Source: Azonexaceae bacterium (GTDB taxonomy: Bacteria > Pseudomonadota > Gammaproteobacteria > Burkholderiales > Rhodocyclaceae). Taken from it: a stretch of 5,776 nucleotides of DNA. The translations under genes and the position numbers were made by a program. The notes beneath the pieces are model-generated. The model did not search any database and was not told the origin of the DNA. It was given only the letters and a program-made list of their open reading frames with translations. The stretch lies in the NCBI GenBank assembly GCA_009469685.1, contig SSTA01000123.1:1-5776 (forward strand), given 5' to 3'. Positions 1 through 5,776 of the stretch are shown here, one piece after another (the first letter of the stretch is position 1; each line of letters starts with the position of its first letter).

Positions 1-399
1 ACGACGGATTTCGCTCACCGCATCCATCACGTAGCGCAAATGGTCGTTCGGATCCGGCGCCGAGAGGTCGTTGATCGCCCATTCCTCGCGCAAGGGCCGC
101 TCGAACTTGGGCCCTTCGCCTTCTTCGAAATAAAGGCCCAGCCCCATGGCGTCCGGGATGGTGAGGATGTCGGAAAAGAGGATCGCGGCATCCAGGTCGT
201 AACGGGCCAGGGGCTGCAGGGTGACCTCGCAGGCCAGCGACGGCGTCTTGCACAGATTGAGGAAATTGCCTGCCCGCTTGCGGGTCTCGCAGTACTCCGG
301 AAGGTAGCGACCCGCCTGACGCATGAGCCACAGTGGGGTACGGTCGGTAGGCTCCTTCAGCAGGGCGCGCAGGAAATTGTCATTGCGGGGTCGGGACAC
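1..399 (-). CDS. hemE: Uroporphyrinogen decarboxylase HemE, N-terminal part (cut by left window edge)
   Basis: HemE decarboxylates the four acetate side chains of uroporphyrinogen III to give coproporphyrinogen III, a cytoplasmic step of haem biosynthesis. The window holds 133 codons; the family is usually about 350-360 residues, so about two thirds is missing through the window edge, not through a break. Visible hallmarks are the active-site segment [11 protein letters not shown] (residues 26-36, with the conserved Arg27 and Arg31), [10 protein letters not shown] (55-64), and [14 protein letters not shown] (75-88), whose Asp77 matches the essential catalytic aspartate of the family. The start is GTG at 399: no in-frame ATG lies between it and an upstream in-frame TGA, and the product then begins [13 protein letters not shown], which fits the family N-terminus (E. 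coli has KNDRYLRALL). The Shine-Dalgarno (GGCGAG, 6 nt upstream) is weak. It lies 55 bp downstream of trkH on the same strand and may have its own promoter. Identification is very secure. Confidence 0.96.
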   Translation of the reverse strand, partial: MSRPRNDNFLRALLKEPTDRTPLWLMRQAGRYLPEYCETRKRAGNFLNLCKTPSLACEVTLQPLARYDLDAAILFSDILTIPDAMGLGLYFEEGEGPKFERPLREEWAINDLSAPDPNDHLRYVMDAVSEIRR

Positions 400-429
400 G
401 ATGGGCTCGCCGGAAGTCGAAAGAGCCGA

Positions 430-458
430 ATTATCCGCCTTTCAAGAGCCCCGGTCAC
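430..458 (-). promoter_or_regulatory. Candidate sigma-70 promoter for hemE
   Basis: In the short trkH-hemE gap, read on the minus strand, a -10 like GATAAT (430-435, 5 of 6 to consensus) is preceded at exactly 17 nt by a -35 like GTGACC (453-458, 4 of 6). The -35 box overlaps the trkH stop codon. Transcription would start near 423, giving a leader of about 24 nt before the hemE GTG. This is a consensus match by eye only; such matches arise by chance, and read-through from trkH is an alternative. Confidence 0.35.
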
Positions 459-1912
459 TTGCGCCAGAAGTAGGGCGTGAACAGAACCACCAGGGAAAAG
501 ATCTCCAGGCGGCCGGCAAGCATCGCCAGGGAACAGATCCAGGTCTGGAAGTCGGTCAAGGGACCGTAATTCTGGGCCGGCCCGACGACATTGAGACCCG
601 GTCCCGCATTGTTGATGCAGGCGATGATCGCCGTAAAGGCGGAAACGAAGTCTAGCCCGCTGGCGACAAGGAAGAAGGTCAACTCTCCGACGGTCAGGGC
701 GTAGAGAAAGATGAACCCAAGCACCGCCCCGGAGATGGTCTGGGGAATGATCGTGCTCCCCACCCGGATGGGATGGACCACGTTCGGATGGATCAGTTTT
801 TCCAGCTCCCGCAAACCTTGCTGGGAAAGAATCAGGGTACGGATCATCTTGATTCCGCCGCCGGTGGAACCCGACGAGACGGCAATACACGAAAGAAAGA
901 GCATCCAGAGGGGAACAAAGTTGGGCCACTTGTCGTAGTCCACGCTGGCGAATCCGCAATCGGTCGCAATCGAGACAAGATTGAAGGCAACGTGGCGCAG
1001 CGCGACCCCGAAGTCGGAGTAGGTCCCGACCCCCCAGAGATACAGGGCGCACACCAGGATGCTGGAAGCGATCAGGGCGACGAAAGCCTTGGCCTCGGTA
1101 TCGGCCCAATAACACTTCAGACTGAGGCCTCGCCAGGCGACGAAGTGGGTGGCGAAATTGATCCCCGCCAGCATCATGAAGACGATCAGGATGCCTTCTA
1201 TCAGGGGCGAATTGAACTGTCCGACGCTGGCGTCGTAGGTGGAAAAACCGCCCAGGGAAAGGGCGGCGAAGGCATGGCAGATGGCGTCCAGCCAGGTCAT
1301 TCCGGCCAGTTTCAGCGAGGCGATGCAGGCGGCGGTGATTCCGAAATAGACCAGCCACAAGGCCTTGGCCGTGCTGGCGATGCGGGGCGTGAGTTTCGAA
1401 TCCTTCATCGGCCCGGGTGTCTCGGCCTTGTAGAGCTGCATCCCCCCCACCCCGAGCAGCGGCAGGATGGCGACCGCGAGCACGATGATCCCCATGCCGC
1501 CCAGCCAGTTGAGTTCGTGGCGCCAGAGATTCACCGAAGGGGGGAGCGCATCGAGTCCCGTCAGCACGGTTGCCCCCGTCGTCGTCAACCCGGACATGGT
1601 CTCGAAGAACGCATCGGTGAAGGACAGGCCGTCGATGGTCAGCATGAGCGGAACCGTCGCGATTGCAGCCATGAGAACCCACGCCAGGGTCACCAGGAGG
1701 AAGCCGTCCCGCGGCTTGAGTTCGCGCCGATGGCGATACGTGAACAAAGCCAGGAGTCCGCCGAACCCCAGGCAGACGCCGAGGCCGTCGAGGAAATCGT
1801 AGAGGGTCCCGTCGGCGTAGATGAGCGAGCTGACGATGGGCATCAGGTACGTGCTCCCGAAAAACAGGAGCATCATCCCCATGACGTGGAGTACGGGTAG
1901 CAGCGTATGCAC
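455..1912 (-). CDS. trkH: Trk potassium uptake system, membrane pore protein TrkH
   Basis: TrkH is the K+-conducting inner-membrane subunit of the Trk system; it works with cytoplasmic TrkA, encoded immediately upstream. The 485-residue length matches the family (about 483). The protein is hydrophobic throughout and shows the four pore-loop signatures of the SKT superfamily: SGLTTTGATV (107-116), ALSLGGFSTYD (217-227), SIATDCGFASVDY (314-326) and CINNAGPGLNVVG (432-444). It also has the intramembrane gating-loop motif SSGSTGGGIKMIR (346-358) and ends in the typical MLAGRLEIFSLVVLFTPYFW. The start is GTG at 1912, giving an N-terminus (HTLLPVLHVMG) that aligns with the usual family start; the next candidates, ATG codons 11, 13 and 14, would cut into the first membrane helix. 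A good GAGGGG ribosome site supports GTG. It lies 9 bp after trkA, so cotranslation or cotranscription is likely. Loop 3 (TDCG) differs from the more usual TTTG. Confidence 0.97.
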   Translation of the reverse strand: MHTLLPVLHVMGMMLLFFGSTYLMPIVSSLIYADGTLYDFLDGLGVCLGFGGLLALFTYRHRRELKPRDGFLLVTLAWVLMAAIATVPLMLTIDGLSFTDAFFETMSGLTTTGATVLTGLDALPPSVNLWRHELNWLGGMGIIVLAVAILPLLGVGGMQLYKAETPGPMKDSKLTPRIASTAKALWLVYFGITAACIASLKLAGMTWLDAICHAFAALSLGGFSTYDASVGQFNSPLIEGILIVFMMLAGINFATHFVAWRGLSLKCYWADTEAKAFVALIASSILVCALYLWGVGTYSDFGVALRHVAFNLVSIATDCGFASVDYDKWPNFVPLWMLFLSCIAVSSGSTGGGIKMIRTLILSQQGLRELEKLIHPNVVHPIRVGSTIIPQTISGAVLGFIFLYALTVGELTFFLVASGLDFVSAFTAIIACINNAGPGLNVVGPAQNYGPLTDFQTWICSLAMLAGRLEIFSLVVLFTPYFWRK

Positions 1913-1917
1913 GACGT

Positions 1918-1923
1918 CCCCTC
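1918..1923 (-). promoter_or_regulatory. Ribosome binding site deciding the GTG start of trkH
   Basis: GAGGGG on the minus strand lies 5 nt upstream of the GTG at 1912 and overlaps the trkA stop codon (TGA, 1922-1924). This supports the GTG start over the downstream ATGs. It also suggests that ribosomes ending trkA can pass directly to trkH. Confidence 0.65.
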
Positions 1924-3355
1924 AGAAGAAGCCCAGGCCGACCTGGAACAATTCCTCGATCTTGCGCACCAGCCGCTTGTTGAGGCAAAAGACGATGACG
2001 TGATCGCCGGACTCGATGACCGTCTCGCCGTGGGCGATGACGACGTGTCCCGCCCGCCGCTCTGCCGTACCGTCGTCCCGTACCCTGAGGACCTCGATCG
2101 TATCGAAATCCCGCACCAGAGCGGCGACGGTGACCCCCGGAGGCCAGGGAATATCGGCGATGGCACGCCCGATCACCCGCGACGAACGGGAGTCCCCATG
2201 GGCGACGATCTCGAGCGCCTCGGCGGCACCCCGCCGGAGCGAATGGACTGCGGTGACGTCGCCCCGCCGAACGTGGGCGAGCATGCTGCCGATGGAGACC
2301 TGGGCCGGCGACAGGGCGATGTCTATGGGACCGCCCTGGATCATCTCTGCATAGGCGCGCCGATTGATGAGGGCGACGACGCGCTTGCAGCCCATGCGTT
2401 TGGCGAGGGAGGCCGACATGATGTTGTTTTCGTCGTCGTTGGTCAGTGCCAGGAAGAGATCCATATCGCCGATGTTCTCCTGCTCCAGCAGACTTTCATC
2501 GGTCGAGTCGCCGGCAAGGACCAGGGTTTTCCCCAGGCGCTGGGACGCCTGTTCGGCGCGGCCCTTCTGAGTTTCGATCAGCTTGACCTCGTAGTGGGCC
2601 TCGAGGGCCGCCGCGACCCGCAGTCCGATATTGCCCGCTCCGCCGATCATGACGCGCCGCACGGGCTGCGTCATACGGCGAAGCTCGCGCATCACCTGAC
2701 GGATGTCCTCTGCCGCCGCCAGCAGGAATACCTCGTCACCCGCCCGGATCAGGGTATCCCCATCGGGGGCGACGGGCTGGTCGTCGCGGAAGATCGCGGC
2801 GATCCGGGCTTCCATGCCGACCGGAAGATGACTGCGCATTTCCCGGATCGGCTTGTTCACCAGCAAACCGCCTTCGTAGGCGCGAACGGCCACCAGACTG
2901 ACGCGGCCGCCGGCGAACTCCATGACCTGCAAGGCCTCGGGGAAGCGGATCAGGCGATGGATGTAGTCGGATATGACCTGCTCCGGGCAGATGGCGAAAT
3001 CGACGGCAAAATTTTCCGGAGCCAGCAGGTGCTCATCGTCCAGAAAATCCTGGGAGCGCAGGCGGGCAATGCGGGTCGGGATGTTGAAGACCCCGTGGCC
3101 CAGCTTGCAGGCCACCAGATTGGTCTGGTCATTCTGGGTCACTGCGATCAAGAGGTCCGCATCCTCGGCCCCGGCTTCGCGCAAAACCGAGGGATGGGCG
3201 GCGTTGCCCGCCACCGTCCGCAGATCGAGACGATCCTGAAGATATTGCAGTCGCACCGTATCGGTATCGACGACGGTGATGTCGTTCTCCTCCGACACTA
3301 GGCCCTCGGCCACACTGGCACCGACCTGCCCCGCCCCGAGAATGATGACGCGCAT
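1922..3355 (-). CDS. trkA: Trk system potassium uptake regulatory protein TrkA
   Basis: TrkA is the peripheral cytoplasmic subunit that binds NAD(H)/nucleotides and gates the TrkH pore. The 477 residues form the standard tandem arrangement of two RCK_N plus TrkA_C units (E. coli TrkA is 458). The first Rossmann fold has IILGAGQVG (4-12) and the ribose-binding acid Asp30 at the end of the second strand (TVVD). TrkA_C 1 covers about 140-225. The second Rossmann fold has MIGGAGNIG (236-244) and Glu261 (KLIE), and TrkA_C 2 covers about 385-470. Both nucleotide sites therefore look intact. Start: ATG at 3355 begins directly with MRVIILGAG, as in homologues. A strong AGGGGG Shine-Dalgarno sits about 7 nt upstream. 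It follows ntrX by 26 bp and precedes trkH by 9 bp, forming a trkA-trkH pair; in E. coli the two genes are unlinked. Confidence 0.97.
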   Translation of the reverse strand: MRVIILGAGQVGASVAEGLVSEENDITVVDTDTVRLQYLQDRLDLRTVAGNAAHPSVLREAGAEDADLLIAVTQNDQTNLVACKLGHGVFNIPTRIARLRSQDFLDDEHLLAPENFAVDFAICPEQVISDYIHRLIRFPEALQVMEFAGGRVSLVAVRAYEGGLLVNKPIREMRSHLPVGMEARIAAIFRDDQPVAPDGDTLIRAGDEVFLLAAAEDIRQVMRELRRMTQPVRRVMIGGAGNIGLRVAAALEAHYEVKLIETQKGRAEQASQRLGKTLVLAGDSTDESLLEQENIGDMDLFLALTNDDENNIMSASLAKRMGCKRVVALINRRAYAEMIQGGPIDIALSPAQVSIGSMLAHVRRGDVTAVHSLRRGAAEALEIVAHGDSRSSRVIGRAIADIPWPPGVTVAALVRDFDTIEVLRVRDDGTAERRAGHVVIAHGETVIESGDHVIVFCLNKRLVRKIEELFQVGLGFF

Positions 3356-3361
3356 GGCGAT

Positions 3362-3368
3362 CCCCCCT
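3362..3368 (-). promoter_or_regulatory. Ribosome binding site of trkA
   Basis: A purine run, AGGGGGG on the minus strand, lies about 6-7 nt upstream of the trkA ATG within the 26-bp gap after the response-regulator gene. It supports the ATG at 3355 and independent translation initiation of trkA on a shared transcript. Confidence 0.6.
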
Positions 3369-3381
3369 GCCCAAACGGGCC

Positions 3382-4641
3382 TTATTCTTCCGTTTTCCGG
3401 CCCAAGGCCACCCCGAGCTGCTTCAGTTTGCGATAGAGGTGTGTGCGCTCCAGCCCCGATTTTTCCGCGAGCTTGGTCATGTTGCCCCCCTCCAGCCGCA
3501 GATGGTGCTCGAAATACAGCTTCTCGAAGGCATCCCGCGCCTCCCGCAGCGGCTGCTCGAGCAGGGGGAGCAAGGAAACCACGGCTTCGTCCTCCTCCTG
3601 GGGCCGCAGGCGAGTCACATCCTCGGCGACGATTTCCTCGTCCAGGGTCGTGAGCGCCAGATTGCGCACCAGGGTATAGAGCTCAGACCATCCCCCATCG
3701 CCGACACCTTTCCAGGGCTGGGTGCGCAGAGCATTCAGGGCACTGCTGGCCAGCCGGCGATTGGGCACCTCGCCCCGCTCGATGAAATGGGTGAGGAGCA
3801 GGCCGGCGATCTCCGGCACGTCGTCGGCATGACCGGCCAGGCTGGGCATGGCCACCCAGATTTCCCCCAACCTCGCAATCAGCTTGCCGTCCCAGCCCGT
3901 CTCGCCGAGAGCGGCCAAGGGCCGGCTGCTGGCGGCCACGAGGAGGAGATTGAGCTTCTCCAGGCGGTCGAGGGTGAAGGTGAGATTCATCTGCTGCAGT
4001 TTCCCCAAGGCCGTGAGATCGGGTACGAAGATCACCCCGCCGCCAGCCTTCTCCAGAGTCTCCTGGGAGATGGCGCTGGTCTGGGAAGACAGATCGAGCC
4101 ACGGAGCTCGGGGCGGCTGCAGGGTGCGGGCGCAGATTTCGGCCATGCCGCCCGTCGCGCCCTTGAGCAGAATGACTGAAGCCTTGCCCGCGGCCTGCTC
4201 CAGCCGGCGTTTGAATTCCTTCATGAATCCCGTGCGGGCAAAGGCCTCCAGGGTCAGGTGGGGCCGTTGAACCGGCCCGGCGTGCTTGAGCGCCTTCTGG
4301 ACAGTAGCCAGGAGCTTCTGCAAAGCGATCGGCTTTTCAAGGAATTCGAAGGCGCCGAAGCGGGTCGCTTCCACCGCCGAATCGATGGTACCGTGGCCCG
4401 ACATCATCACCACCGGCATGCTGAGCTGACCTCCGGCGTGCCACTCCTTGAGGAGCGATATCCCGTCGGTGTCCGGCATCCAGATGTCGAGCAGGACGAG
4501 ATCCGGACGGAGTTCTTCCCGTACCCGCCGGGCAGCCTGAGCATTTTCCGCCAGCCGTACGTCGTAGCCCTCGTCGATCAGAATTTCCGAGAGCAGCTCC
4601 CGGATTCCGACCTCGTCGTCAACGACCAGAATGATTGCCAT
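3382..4641 (-). CDS. ntrX: NtrX-like response regulator with degenerate AAA+ domain and Fis-type HTH
   Basis: This is the cytoplasmic response regulator partner of the kinase encoded immediately upstream (23-bp overlap). Residues 1-120 form a receiver with every key residue: acidic pair Asp8/Asp9, phospho-acceptor Asp52 (LVLLDIWMPDTDG), Ser81 and Lys103 (EKP). Residues 365-411 form a Fis-type helix-turn-helix (NMTKLAEKSGLERTHLYRKLKQLG). The centre (about 130-345) resembles a sigma-54 AAA+ domain but is degraded. The Walker A site reads KGATGGMAEI (160-169), without the GKE lysine. The GAFTGA loop is absent and the region is shortened. Walker B reads GGVIFVPDLT (201-210), with Pro-Asp in place of Asp-Glu. 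The arginine-finger segment (FRxDLYYRL) is replaced by WDGKLIARL (250-258). At 419 residues it is shorter than typical NtrX (about 450 or more). I infer a phosphorylation-controlled DNA binder that does not open sigma-54 promoters by ATP hydrolysis. Start: ATG with GGAGGA 8 nt upstream. The name ntrX rests on the partner kinase and the operon; regulated genes are unknown. Confidence 0.85.
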   Translation of the reverse strand: MAIILVVDDEVGIRELLSEILIDEGYDVRLAENAQAARRVREELRPDLVLLDIWMPDTDGISLLKEWHAGGQLSMPVVMMSGHGTIDSAVEATRFGAFEFLEKPIALQKLLATVQKALKHAGPVQRPHLTLEAFARTGFMKEFKRRLEQAAGKASVILLKGATGGMAEICARTLQPPRAPWLDLSSQTSAISQETLEKAGGGVIFVPDLTALGKLQQMNLTFTLDRLEKLNLLLVAASSRPLAALGETGWDGKLIARLGEIWVAMPSLAGHADDVPEIAGLLLTHFIERGEVPNRRLASSALNALRTQPWKGVGDGGWSELYTLVRNLALTTLDEEIVAEDVTRLRPQEEDEAVVSLLPLLEQPLREARDAFEKLYFEHHLRLEGGNMTKLAEKSGLERTHLYRKLKQLGVALGRKTEE

Positions 4642-5776
4642 TTTTGCTTTCCTCCTCCCGCACCAGGGGCAGGCGAATTTCGATCCGCGCGCCGCCTTCC
4701 GGCGAATTGCCGATATCTATGGTTCCGTGATGTTCATCGATGATTTTCTTGACGATGGGCAGACCAAGGCCTGTGCCCCGCGCCTTGGTGGTCACGTAGG
4801 GCTCGAAGATGCGCGGCAGCAACTCTGCCGGAAATCCAGGACCATTGTCAGCCACCAGGAGCCGCGCATGTTTTCCCACCCGTGCCGTGCGCACGGTGAT
4901 TCCCCCGTCGCTGCGACCCTCCAAGGCATCCTCGGCATTGCGTAGAAGATTGTGGATGATCTGCCGCAGCTGGGTGGCATCCCCGAGAACCGCCGGTAGC
5001 CCGCTGGCGAGATCGGTCGAGATGGCGGCCCCGGAGGTTTCATAGAGGCCCAACACCTCGCCGATCAGTGCATTGAGGTCCAGGGGCGCCACCTCCGGCG
5101 CCGGAAGCCGAGCGTAATCCCGGAAATCGTCAACCATACGCTTCATCGCCTGGACCTGATTGATGATCGTCTGGGTCCCCCGCTTGAGCATATCGGCATC
5201 GCCGTTCATGAGCTTGTCCGAGAGCTTGAATTGCAGACGTTCGGCGGAAAGCTGGATGGGAGTCAGGGGATTCTTGATTTCATGGGCGAGGCGGCGGGCA
5301 ACCTCGCCCCAGGCAGCACTGCGCTGAGCGGAAATCAGGCGAGTGACGTCATCGAAGACCACGACCTCGCCCCCGCCGCTCGCTTCGGGGAGACGCGATC
5401 CGCGCAGCAGGAGCACCTGCGGCATCCCGTTGGGACGTTCCAATTCCAGCTGGCCCTGCCATTCGCCGTCGCTACTGGCGGCGAAGTGCCCATTGACGCA
5501 GGCAGCCAGGGCGTTCTGGCGTGACCATTCCGCCAGGGCAGTCCCAACCAGCCCCTGGAAATCATCCCCGAGTATGGTCAGGGCGCCCTCATTGACCGTG
5601 CGCAGGACGAAGGCCCGGTCGAAAACCAGCACCCCTGCCGAGAGATTGGCCAGGATGGACTCCAGGTACCCGCGCGCCGATTCGAGTTCGGCCCGATGCC
5701 GCTCGGTCTCCCGGCGGGCATCGTCCAGTTGCCGGGTCATGCGACTGAACGACTGGGTGAGGACCCCAAGTTCATC
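4619..5776 (-). CDS. ntrY: NtrY-type sensor histidine kinase, C-terminal part (cut by right window edge)
   Basis: This membrane sensor kinase autophosphorylates on histidine and passes phosphate to the NtrX-like regulator downstream. The 385 residues present begin at the end of a HAMP linker (DELGVLTQSFSRMTRQLDD). The N-terminal membrane and sensing parts lie outside the window; NtrY proteins are usually 700 or more residues. Numbering from the first residue in the window: a coiled-coil helix runs about 13-35 and a PAS domain about 36-145 (SAGVLVFDRAFVLRTVNEGA). The HisKA domain has the H-box RLAHEIKNPLTPIQLSAERL, with phospho-His165 (codon 5284-5282). The catalytic domain has the N-box HNLLRNAEDAL (275-285), G1 DNGPGF, the F-box FEPYVTTK and G2 GTGLGLPIVKKII. 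All catalytic motifs are intact. HEIKNPLTPIQLSAERL is the typical NtrY form of the H-box. The stop codon overlaps the start of ntrX by 23 bp, a sign of translational coupling. The open frame runs through the window edge, so the Met at 5740 is internal and not the start. The stimulus cannot be read from this part. Confidence 0.93.
   Translation of the reverse strand, partial: DELGVLTQSFSRMTRQLDDARRETERHRAELESARGYLESILANLSAGVLVFDRAFVLRTVNEGALTILGDDFQGLVGTALAEWSRQNALAACVNGHFAASSDGEWQGQLELERPNGMPQVLLLRGSRLPEASGGGEVVVFDDVTRLISAQRSAAWGEVARRLAHEIKNPLTPIQLSAERLQFKLSDKLMNGDADMLKRGTQTIINQVQAMKRMVDDFRDYARLPAPEVAPLDLNALIGEVLGLYETSGAAISTDLASGLPAVLGDATQLRQIIHNLLRNAEDALEGRSDGGITVRTARVGKHARLLVADNGPGFPAELLPRIFEPYVTTKARGTGLGLPIVKKIIDEHHGTIDIGNSPEGGARIEIRLPLVREEESKNGNHSGR
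4650..4655 (-). promoter_or_regulatory. Ribosome binding site of ntrX inside the end of ntrY
   Basis: GGAGGA on the minus strand lies 8 nt upstream of the ntrX ATG at 4641, inside the last codons of the kinase gene. This near-perfect Shine-Dalgarno fixes the regulator start and, with the 23-bp overlap, points to translational coupling of kinase and regulator. Confidence 0.7.

Noticed and set aside
421..450. Direct repeat AAGAGCC (421-427 and 444-450) in the trkH-hemE gap, as a possible operator
   Set aside because: At only 7 bp each with a 23-bp offset, it is within chance expectation and has no known regulator match.
773..1900. A 375-codon open frame on the plus strand, antisense to trkH
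   Set aside because: The composition is highly biased (Gly, Glu, Gln, Asp, Arg) and hydrophilic, the mirror of a membrane-protein gene on the other strand. There are no motifs.
357..1988. A 543-codon open frame on the minus strand, longer than trkH, in another frame over the same region
   Set aside because: Its translation is rich in Arg, Pro and His with no recognisable domain, as expected of an off-frame reading of G+C-rich DNA. The trkH frame has full-length, unmistakable TrkH motifs.
1907..3301. A 464-codon open frame on the plus strand, antisense to trkA
   Set aside because: It is the antisense shadow of a G+C-rich coding frame: it covers almost exactly trkA, has low-complexity Asp/Gly/Arg/His composition and no domain resemblance.
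3369..3380. Inverted repeat GCCC-aaac-GGGC between ntrX and trkA, as a possible terminator or regulatory hairpin
   Set aside because: The stem is only 4 bp, it is not followed by a T run in either direction, and it sits right against the trkA ribosome site. This is easily explained by chance in G+C-rich DNA.
3439..4179. A 246-codon open frame on the plus strand, antisense to the response regulator
   Set aside because: It is a shadow of the regulator gene, with no domain and no plausible ribosome site or context on the plus strand.
3850..4180. The degenerate AAA+ region as a frameshifted or pseudogenised segment
   Set aside because: The frame is continuous, the homologous secondary-structure pattern (sensor-I-like LLLVAASSRPL, PSLAGHADDVPEIAGLLL) stays aligned, and the downstream HTH is in frame. 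No compensating frameshift that would restore GAFTGA could be found by eye in the neighbouring frames.

Overview
This 5.8 kb window is a compact, gene-dense chromosomal segment of roughly 60% G+C. All recognisable genes lie on the minus strand. In transcription order (from high to low coordinates) they are: the C-terminal part of an NtrY-type sensor histidine kinase (cut by the right edge), an NtrX-like response regulator, the potassium-uptake regulator TrkA, the potassium channel/transporter subunit TrkH, and the N-terminal third of uroporphyrinogen decarboxylase HemE (cut by the left edge). The protein sequences and the order ntrY-ntrX-trkA-trkH-hemE fit a betaproteobacterium, probably Rhodocyclales-like (Azoarcus/Thauera/Dechloromonas/Accumulibacter relatives). 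That placement rests on recalled family resemblance, not on a search.

Layout: 5776-4619 sensor kinase; 4641-3382 response regulator, overlapping the kinase by 23 bp; a 26-bp gap holding a strong Shine-Dalgarno; 3355-1922 trkA; a 9-bp gap; 1912-455 trkH with a GTG start; a 55-bp gap with a possible sigma-70 promoter; 399-1 hemE with a GTG start. The spacing argues that ntrY-ntrX-trkA-trkH are cotranscribed. hemE may be read through or started from its own promoter. There is no intergenic stretch above 55 bp, and I see no RNA gene, mobile element, CRISPR array or convincing terminator.

How the genes work together: the membrane kinase and its partner regulator form a two-component pair placed directly upstream of both parts of the Trk K+ uptake system (TrkH pore and TrkA cytoplasmic NAD-binding gating ring). 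HemE is a haem-biosynthesis housekeeping enzyme. Most of the window is ordinary core genome. The clearest oddity is the response regulator. Its receiver domain and Fis-type DNA-binding domain look intact, but the central AAA+ region has lost the Walker A lysine, the GAFTGA sigma-54 contact loop, the Walker B acidic pair and the usual arginine-finger segment. It is therefore unlikely to be a classical sigma-54 activator despite its family membership.
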